From JBDRZD01 sp964623395 (GTDB lineage: Bacteria; Hydrothermota; Hydrothermia; Hydrothermales; Hydrothermaceae), in assembly GCA_964623395.1 (NCBI GenBank), contig CAZUSI010000050.1:1-11128 (forward strand): 11,128 nt of DNA, given 5' to 3'. The notes below the pieces were generated by a model, which saw nothing but the letters and a program-made list of their open reading frames with translations, searched no databases and was not told the origin of the DNA. A program made the translations under genes and the position numbers. Positions 6,767 through 11,128 of the stretch are shown piece by piece. Within the stretch, counting starts at the first letter, position 1; each line of letters opens with the position of its first letter.

Positions 6767-7733
6767 ATTTCCCTATTTAAGATTAAGAAGGAAAAGATTA
6801 AAAGAAAATTTAAGAAATATTTTTAAGGAAACAAGAATTTCTAAGGATGATCTTGTATATCCTCTTTTTGTTATTCCTGGAAAAAATAAAAAAGAGGAAA
6901 TAAATTCAATGCCAGGACAATATAGGTATTCAATTGATTTACTTTGTGAAGAAGTTCAAAAAATTAAAGAAGAGGGAATAAAGGCAATAATTTTATTTGG
7001 AATTCCTGAAAAAAAGGATGAGTATGGAAGTGAAAGTTTTGATGAAGAAGGAATAATTCAAAGAGCAGTTAGGGAAATAAGAAAATATGAAAAGGATATT
7101 ATAATAATAACAGATCTCTGCATGTGTGAATATACTTCTCACGGTCATTGTGGAATTATAAAAGATGAAGATGTTGATAACGATTTAACACTTGAATATC
7201 TTGGAAAAATTGCTGTTTCACAAGCAAGAGCAGGTGCAGATATTGTTGCACCTTCTGGAATGATGGATGGGCAAGTTAAAGCAATAAGAAAGGCACTTGA
7301 TGAAAACGGATTTAAAAATACATTAATTTTATCCTATTCAGTTAAATATGCATCTTCCTTTTATGGTCCTTTTAGAGAAGCAGCAGAATCTGCTCCAAAA
7401 TTTGGAAATAGAAAAACTTACCAGATGGATTATTCAAATATAAGGGAAGCGCTTCTTGAAGCAGAGTTAGATTTTGAAGAAGGTGCAGATATTTTAATGG
7501 TAAAACCAGCACTTTCTTATCTTGATATAATTTATAGGATTAAGGAAAAATTTAATTTGCCTGTTGCTGCCTATAATGTTTCAGGTGAATATTCAATGGT
7601 AAAGGCAGCAAGTTTAAAGGGATGGATAAATGAAAAAGATATTGTTCTTGAAATTTTAACATCCATAAAAAGGGCTGGTGCTGATTTAATAATAACATAT
7701 CATGCAAGAGATGTGATAAAATGGCTGGAATGA
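6759..7733 (+). CDS. hemB: delta-aminolevulinic acid dehydratase (porphobilinogen synthase)
   Basis: HemB condenses two 5-aminolevulinates to porphobilinogen in the cytosol; it is typically an octamer. The 324 residues match the family. The N-terminal arm YLRLRRKRL is followed by LVYPLFVIPG. The metal site DLCMCEYTSHGHCG has three cysteines (C121, C123, C131), which marks the zinc-dependent class. Schiff-base lysines are K196 in SYSVKYASSFYGPFREA and K249 in MVKPALSYLD. The C-terminal AYNVSGEYSM substrate loop is present. The zinc type is notable because many bacteria have the Asp-rich magnesium form. It sits after hemD, with its own Shine-Dalgarno, and overlaps the radical SAM gene by up to 13 nt. 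Confidence 0.98.
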   Translation: MSEFPYLRLRRKRLKENLRNIFKETRISKDDLVYPLFVIPGKNKKEEINSMPGQYRYSIDLLCEEVQKIKEEGIKAIILFGIPEKKDEYGSESFDEEGIIQRAVREIRKYEKDIIIITDLCMCEYTSHGHCGIIKDEDVDNDLTLEYLGKIAVSQARAGADIVAPSGMMDGQVKAIRKALDENGFKNTLILSYSVKYASSFYGPFREAAESAPKFGNRKTYQMDYSNIREALLEAELDFEEGADILMVKPALSYLDIIYRIKEKFNLPVAAYNVSGEYSMVKAASLKGWINEKDIVLEILTSIKRAGADLIITYHARDVIKWLE

Positions 7734-8758
7734 AAAATTTTATATATGAAAAACCAATAAATGTTTATTATGAAATAACAATTGCATGCGATTTAAATTG
7801 TAAGCATTGTAGAGCAGAGGCAATTTCTGAAAGAAGCAAAGAAGAATTAAATATAGAAGAGATAAAGGAAATGATGAGAGATATAAAAGAAATGGGTTCA
7901 AATTTAATAATTTCAGGAGGAGATCCTTTAAAAAGGGAAGACCTTTTTGAAATTCTTGATTATGCAAAAGAAATAAAATTGCCTGTTGCTGTTACTCCAA
8001 CAACTTCACCACTTGCAACATTTGATAAAATAAAAAAGATGAAAGAAAAAGGAATATTTTCACTTGGTGTAAGTATTGATGGTGATAAGGAAAGTCATGA
8101 TAATTTTAGAGGAGTAAATGGAACTTTCGAAAATTCAATAAATGTTTTGAATTATGCAAAAGAATTAAATATTCCTGTTCAAGTGAATACTACTTTTACA
8201 AAAGGAAGGGTAGAAGATATAAAAAAAGTTTATGATATTTTATATAAAAATTTTTCACCACCTGTAAGAAGATGGAGCATATTTTTCTTAGTCCCTACTG
8301 GAAGGGGTTCAAACCTTTCTCTTCCTTCCCTTGAAGAAATTTTAAAAATCTTTGAATTCCTTTATGAAAAATCAAAATTATCTCCTTTTCATATTGGAAC
8401 AACAGAAGCACCTTTTTATAGGGTATTTTATATTTTAAAGGAAAAGAAAAATTTTGATGATATATTAAATTTAAAGATGGGATTTGGAGTAAGAGATGGA
8501 AATGGTGTTGTTTTTGTTTCCCATAAAGGAGATATATATCCATCAGGATTTTTACCTTTAAAAGTTGGGAATGTTAAAAAAGAAAAATTGTCAGAAGTTT
8601 ATAAAAATAGTGAAATAATGAGAAAATTAAGAAATACAAATCTTTTAAAGGGAAAATGCTCAAAATGTATTTATAAAAACATATGTGGTGGATCAAGGGC
8701 AAGGGCTTATGCTTTAAAAGGGGATTATCTTGAAGAAGACCCAATATGCATTTTCTGA
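7721..8758 (+). CDS. AhbD-like radical SAM/SPASM protein (TIGR04053-like)
   Basis: This is a radical SAM enzyme of 345 residues. The SAM-cleaving cluster motif is C23-x3-C27-x2-C30 in ACDLNCKHCRAEA, followed by SGGDPL (66-70) and a VSIDGD strand. A C-terminal SPASM-type auxiliary cluster motif is C313-x2-C316-x5-C322-GG plus C343. CRAEA, VPTGRG and SRARAYALKGDYL closely recall AhbD (Fe-coproporphyrin III decarboxylase that makes haem). However, the segments YPSGF and CGGSRARAY differ from the Cys-containing versions I remember for AhbD and fit my memory of the uncharacterised TIGR04053 family. Its place between hemB and hemE argues for a tetrapyrrole substrate. A second ATG at 7730 overlaps the hemB stop as ATGA and may be the true start. 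The fold is certain; the substrate is inferred. Confidence 0.88.
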   Translation: MAGMKNFIYEKPINVYYEITIACDLNCKHCRAEAISERSKEELNIEEIKEMMRDIKEMGSNLIISGGDPLKREDLFEILDYAKEIKLPVAVTPTTSPLATFDKIKKMKEKGIFSLGVSIDGDKESHDNFRGVNGTFENSINVLNYAKELNIPVQVNTTFTKGRVEDIKKVYDILYKNFSPPVRRWSIFFLVPTGRGSNLSLPSLEEILKIFEFLYEKSKLSPFHIGTTEAPFYRVFYILKEKKNFDDILNLKMGFGVRDGNGVVFVSHKGDIYPSGFLPLKVGNVKKEKLSEVYKNSEIMRKLRNTNLLKGKCSKCIYKNICGGSRARAYALKGDYLEEDPICIF

Positions 8759-9227
8759 AGAAATAAAAAAAGTTTTAATAAATATTTTAAATAATGAAAA
8801 GATAATGGTTCTTGCAACTTCTTTTAATGATAAGCCATGGGCAACACCTCTCATCTATGCATGGGATGGAAAAAATAAATTTTATTTTTTATCAAGAAAT
8901 ACAACAAGACATGCTGAAAATATATCTAAAAATCCAAATGCATCAGCCTCAATATTTTTAAGGGAATTAAAACCTTTAAGAGGGATACAAATGGAAGGTA
9001 AAATAAAAATTTTAAAGGGAAAGGGAAATTTAAAGGGTTTAAAAATTTATATGAAAAAATTTCCAAGAGTAAAGGAAAGATTACCATTTTTAAAAGAATT
9101 AATAGAAAAAAGAAAGGAATTTAACTTTTTTGAATTTGAAGTTGAAAAAATTTATCTTTTATCAGAAGAACATTTTGGATGGGGAAAAAGGGAAGATGTA
9201 ACAAATTTATTAAAAAATGAATTTTGA
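8730..9227 (+). CDS. YhbP (UPF0306)-like FMN-binding split-barrel protein
   Basis: This 165-residue protein has the pyridoxamine-phosphate-oxidase-like split beta-barrel pattern. An N-terminal helix leads into KIMVLATSFNDKPWATPLIYAW, about residues 24-45 (a typical first barrel hairpin). Next come FYFLSRNTTRHAENI (51-65), RGIQMEG (84-90) and a C-terminal HFGWGKR (149-154). The TRHAENI, RGIQ-EG and GWGKR pieces match my memory of E. coli YhbP, a protein of unknown function. Relatives bind FMN, F420 or haem. The TTG start has AGGGGA just upstream and keeps the N-terminal helix; the next Met is residue 26 and would delete it. It overlaps the radical SAM gene by 29 nt and the HemJ-like gene by 11 nt, so a role in the haem pathway, perhaps as a reductase or haem-binding factor, is inferred. 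Confidence 0.8.
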   Translation: MKKTQYAFSEEIKKVLINILNNEKIMVLATSFNDKPWATPLIYAWDGKNKFYFLSRNTTRHAENISKNPNASASIFLRELKPLRGIQMEGKIKILKGKGNLKGLKIYMKKFPRVKERLPFLKELIEKRKEFNFFEFEVEKIYLLSEEHFGWGKREDVTNLLKNEF

Positions 9228-9648
9228 TTTAATTTTTATTTACATCCACATCCTTTCTGCCCTTTATTGGGTTGGTGGTGATATGCTATTTTTTTCCTTT
9301 GGATATTCAATAAGAAAAATTTATAAGGATAAAAGTTTAATTCCTGGATTTAGGGCACTTGGGAAAACATTTAGATTTGGAAGCTGGATTAGTGTAATTT
9401 TACTTATTTTAACAGGAACATATTTGCTTATAAAAAGATGGGGAGGAATAAATAGTATAATGCTTTTAAAATTGACATTTTTTTTAATTTTATTAATTTT
9501 AAAAATTTTACATGATTTTTTACTGGCACCAAGAGCAAGTAAAGAAGAAAAGCCCTCTTTTTACTACAAATCAACAATGTTAGTTGCAAGATTAAACCTT
9601 TTAATTATGTTAACTATAATTTATCTTTCAATCTTATTTGTAAGATGA
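9217..9648 (+). CDS. HemJ/CopD-like four-helix membrane protein
   Basis: This 143-residue integral membrane protein has four predicted helices, about residues 4-28, 54-73, 80-102 and 119-141. TM1 reads YIHILSALYWVGG with H11. TM3 reads LLKLTFFL with K85 and ends with ILHDFLLAPRA, H99. A TM1 His before a WxGG-type motif and a TM3 Lys recall both HemJ (the b-haem-binding protoporphyrinogen oxidase of many bacteria) and CopD-domain proteins. The HDF-x3-PR segment is more CopD-like in my memory. Inside a haem operon, just before hemE and with no other oxidase gene nearby, porphyrinogen oxidation is the best guess. It lacks its own Shine-Dalgarno and overlaps the next gene as ATGA, so translation is coupled. 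Membrane topology is firm; enzyme activity is inferred. Confidence 0.7.
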   Translation: MNFDLIFIYIHILSALYWVGGDMLFFSFGYSIRKIYKDKSLIPGFRALGKTFRFGSWISVILLILTGTYLLIKRWGGINSIMLLKLTFFLILLILKILHDFLLAPRASKEEKPSFYYKSTMLVARLNLLIMLTIIYLSILFVR

Positions 9649-10637
9649 AACATTCATTTATAAAAGCATGTTTAAGGCAAAAACCTGAAAGGGTTCCAGT
9701 ATGGTTTTTAAGGCAGGCAGGAAGATATTTAAAAGAATATAGAGAATTGAGGGAAAAATATTCAATGAAGGAAATTATAAAAAATCCTTCACTTTCAGTA
9801 AAGGTTACACTTATGCCCTTTAAATATTTTGATTTGGATGCAGCAATAATTTTTTCAGACTTACTTGTTATTCTATGGGGATTTGATATAGATTTTGAAT
9901 TTGAAGAAGGAATAGTTTTAAAAATTAAAGAACCCTTTGAATATTTAAAAAATTTTTCAATTTTAAAATTTAAGTTTATGGAAGAAGAAATAAAAATTTT
10001 AAAAAGAGAATTAAATGTTCCATTAATTGGTTTTGCACCTTCTCCTTTCACACTTTTGTCTTATCTTATTGAGGGAAAATACGAAAGGGATTTTCCAAAA
10101 ACAAGAATGTTTATTTATAAAGAACCTTTAAAATGGCATTTAATTATGGAAAAATTAAGCTCTTCAATAATAGAATTTTTGAAATTCCAATCTGAAAATG
10201 GATGTGATGCAGTTATGCTTTTTGATTCATGGGTAGGCTCAATTTCCAATGAAATTTATAGGGAAAAGGTTTTCCCTTATGTGGAAAAAATTTTTAAAGC
10301 ACTTGAAGGAAAAATAAGAATTTATTTTTCAATTTCATCAACCCATTTAGTTGAAACAATAAATAAATATTCATGTGAAGTTATTGGGATTGACTGGCGT
10401 ATTCCTCTTGATTTTGCAATAGATTATTTAGGTAAAAAACATTCAATACAAGGGAATTTAGATCCAGCGATTTTATTCTGTGATATTGATTTAATAAAAA
10501 AAGAACTTGATAAAATAGAAAAAATAAGAAAAAATTTTTATGGATATATATTCAATTTGGGACACGGAGTTTTACCAGAAACAGATGTTGAAATATTAAA
10601 GGAAATAATAAAGGAGGTTCATAGATGGAAAATTTAA
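9645..10637 (+). CDS. hemE: uroporphyrinogen decarboxylase
   Basis: HemE decarboxylates the four acetates of uroporphyrinogen III to give coproporphyrinogen III, committing flux to haem rather than sirohaem. The 330-residue TIM-barrel protein has the signature PVWFLRQAGRYLKEY (R23, R27), D72 in IIFSDLL, Y140 in SYLIEG, the FDSWVG strand, QGNLDP and FNLGHGVLPETD with H307. These correspond to the catalytic Arg, Asp, Tyr and His of the family. The usual GAPWT loop reads APSPFT here, a modest change. It is slightly shorter than the common 340-360 residues. It starts in an ATGA overlap with the HemJ-like gene and is the last recognisable gene of the operon. Its final codons contain a consensus Shine-Dalgarno for a short ORF. 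Confidence 0.96.
   Translation: MKHSFIKACLRQKPERVPVWFLRQAGRYLKEYRELREKYSMKEIIKNPSLSVKVTLMPFKYFDLDAAIIFSDLLVILWGFDIDFEFEEGIVLKIKEPFEYLKNFSILKFKFMEEEIKILKRELNVPLIGFAPSPFTLLSYLIEGKYERDFPKTRMFIYKEPLKWHLIMEKLSSSIIEFLKFQSENGCDAVMLFDSWVGSISNEIYREKVFPYVEKIFKALEGKIRIYFSISSTHLVETINKYSCEVIGIDWRIPLDFAIDYLGKKHSIQGNLDPAILFCDIDLIKKELDKIEKIRKNFYGYIFNLGHGVLPETDVEILKEIIKEVHRWKI
10611..10617 (+). promoter_or_regulatory. consensus Shine-Dalgarno at the end of hemE
   Basis: AAGGAGG lies 7 nt before the ATG at 10625. It is written in hemE codons AAG-GAG-GTT, whereas this genome mostly uses AAA and GAA for Lys and Glu. The choice may therefore be selected for ribosome binding rather than for HemE. Confidence 0.6.
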
Positions 10638-10684
10638 AAATGTTCTTAATAAAAAGTTTTTTAAATTTACTTTATAATGCTTAA
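10625..10684 (+). CDS. 19-codon ORF, small peptide or gene stub
   Basis: A canonical Shine-Dalgarno with ideal spacing leads into ATG and 18 further codons (begins MENLKMFLIK, ends LLYNA) before TAA. The first 13 nt overlap hemE. The peptide is Leu/Phe-rich and weakly amphipathic. I recognise no family. It may be the surviving 5' end of an operon gene lost before the MntA/HepT module, a real small protein, or a chance ORF. Confidence 0.3.
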   Translation: MENLKMFLIKSFLNLLYNA

Positions 10685-10707
10685 AATGGTAAAATATAAC
10701 ATTTTAA
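10681..10707. repeat. 8-bp inverted repeat around the mntA -10 region
   Basis: TTAAAATG (10681-10688) and CATTTTAA (10700-10707) are perfect inverted arms separated by 11 nt. The spacer holds TAAAAT and TATAAC -10 candidates, with TGG just before TAAAAT as in an extended -10. The ATG at 10711 has no Shine-Dalgarno and follows TATAAC by 10 nt. An operator for toxin-antitoxin autoregulation would look like this, but an A/T-only repeat in AT-rich DNA is weak evidence. Confidence 0.35.
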
Positions 10708-10710
10708 AAA

Positions 10711-11010
10711 ATGAAAAAAATTAAGGAAATCAAAAAAAAGTTAATTGAATTAAAGCCATTTTTAAAAGAAAAGTATAAAATAAAAGAAATAGGTATTTTT
10801 GGGTCGTATATTAAAGGAAAACAAAAGAAAGAAAGCGACCTTGATATTTTAATAGATTTTGAAGATGATGTAGAAATTGGACTCATAGAATTTATTCGTC
10901 TTGAAAATTATTTAAGCGATAAACTTGGTATCAAAGTTGACCTTGTGATGAAAAAGACATTAAAACCTTATATAGGGAAGATAATTTTGGAAGAAGTTGT
11001 TTATTTATGA
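10711..11010 (+). CDS. MntA-like minimal nucleotidyltransferase (antitoxin)
   Basis: This 99-residue protein belongs to the minimal nucleotidyltransferase family. The pattern IGIFGSYIKGKQKKES-DLD gives the GS-x10-D-x-D signature (G31, S32, D43, D45), and a further acidic residue, D77, in IKVDLVMK fits the third catalytic position. MntA antitoxins use ATP to AMPylate a Tyr of the partner HepT RNase and so block it. The stop overlaps the start of a HEPN gene as ATGA, the usual MntA-HepT arrangement. It starts without a Shine-Dalgarno, near a -10-like box, and begins 73 nt after hemE. It seems to be an independent accessory module rather than part of the haem operon. Confidence 0.88.
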   Translation: MKKIKEIKKKLIELKPFLKEKYKIKEIGIFGSYIKGKQKKESDLDILIDFEDDVEIGLIEFIRLENYLSDKLGIKVDLVMKKTLKPYIGKIILEEVVYL

Positions 11011-11128
11011 AAAATAAAAGAGAAATAAGAGATTATTTGAACGATATTTTGGAAAATATAAATAAAATTATTAAATTTGTTTCTGATATCTCTTATGAGG
11101 ATTTTGTTAAAAACGATGAAAAGGTATA
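11007..11128 (+). CDS. HepT-like HEPN-domain protein, 5' part only
   Basis: The ATG at 11007 overlaps the mntA stop (ATGA) and opens a frame to the window edge, giving 40 residues. The fragment REIRDYLNDILENINKII then FVSDISYEDFVKNDEKV matches the first two helices of HEPN (DUF86, HepT) proteins, with the typical RDYL-DI, I-x-F and S-x-EDF-K-D pattern. HepT is the RNase toxin partner of MntA. The catalytic R-x4-6-H motif and the Tyr-containing modification site lie beyond the window, so activity cannot be judged. Confidence 0.8.
   Translation, partial: MKNKREIRDYLNDILENINKIIKFVSDISYEDFVKNDEKV

Noticed and set aside
7721..8758. Naming the radical SAM gene ahbD or nirJ
   Set aside because: Overall similarity is strong, but the YPSGF and GGSRARAY segments differ from the Cys-bearing versions. 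There are no ahbA/B/C or nir genes, so a symbol would overstate the evidence.
9614..10051. - strand open frame of 145 residues over the HemJ-like/hemE junction
   Set aside because: It is the complement of well-supported hemE codons, and its composition is the mirror of a Lys/Glu-rich gene.
1..11128. CRISPR arrays, tRNA or rRNA genes, insertion sequences, riboswitches
   Set aside because: No regularly spaced repeats, tRNA-like GC-rich cloverleaf segments, transposase frames or long structured leaders are visible. No gene-free gap exceeds about 120 bases.

Overview
The window is very AT-rich bacterial DNA. Proteins are dense in Lys, Glu and Ile, and arginine is coded almost only by AGA/AGG, a bias often seen in thermophiles. 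Most gene junctions overlap or are a few bases long. An MEP-pathway enzyme (IspG) and a glutamyl-tRNA (C5) route to tetrapyrroles place it in Bacteria. An uncultured, possibly thermophilic lineage with a compact genome is my best guess. No phylogenetic marker in the window settles this.

Left part (1-3714): an unrecognised multi-pass membrane protein on the + strand converges on a - strand pair, a nitroreductase-family flavoprotein and a small Cys-rich DUF3795-type protein. That pair is divergent from ispG. ispG overlaps tail-to-tail a - strand CbiX/SirB-like chelatase gene.

Central part (3767-10637): an eight-gene tetrapyrrole operon in which every junction overlaps. The order is hemA, hemC, hemD, hemB, an AhbD-like radical SAM/SPASM gene, a YhbP (UPF0306)-like split-barrel gene, a four-helix HemJ/CopD-like membrane protein gene and hemE. 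Together with hemL, which is not in the window, these genes suffice from glutamyl-tRNA to coproporphyrinogen III. The usual late genes hemN, hemG/hemY, hemH and chdC are absent. Their places are taken by the radical SAM enzyme, the HemJ-like protein and the divergent chelatase. I propose that these form a non-standard late haem branch: coproporphyrinogen oxidation, iron insertion, then radical-SAM removal of the propionates.

Right end (10638-11128): hemE runs into a consensus Shine-Dalgarno and a 19-codon ORF, either a small peptide or the stub of a lost gene. A MntA-like nucleotidyltransferase and the start of a HepT-like HEPN toxin gene follow. This pair is cut by the window edge.

Regulation: the divergent ispG/DUF3795 and chelatase/hemA intervals carry good -10 boxes only 7-10 nt from start codons that have no Shine-Dalgarno. 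First genes therefore look leaderless, while several downstream genes have clear Shine-Dalgarno sequences.
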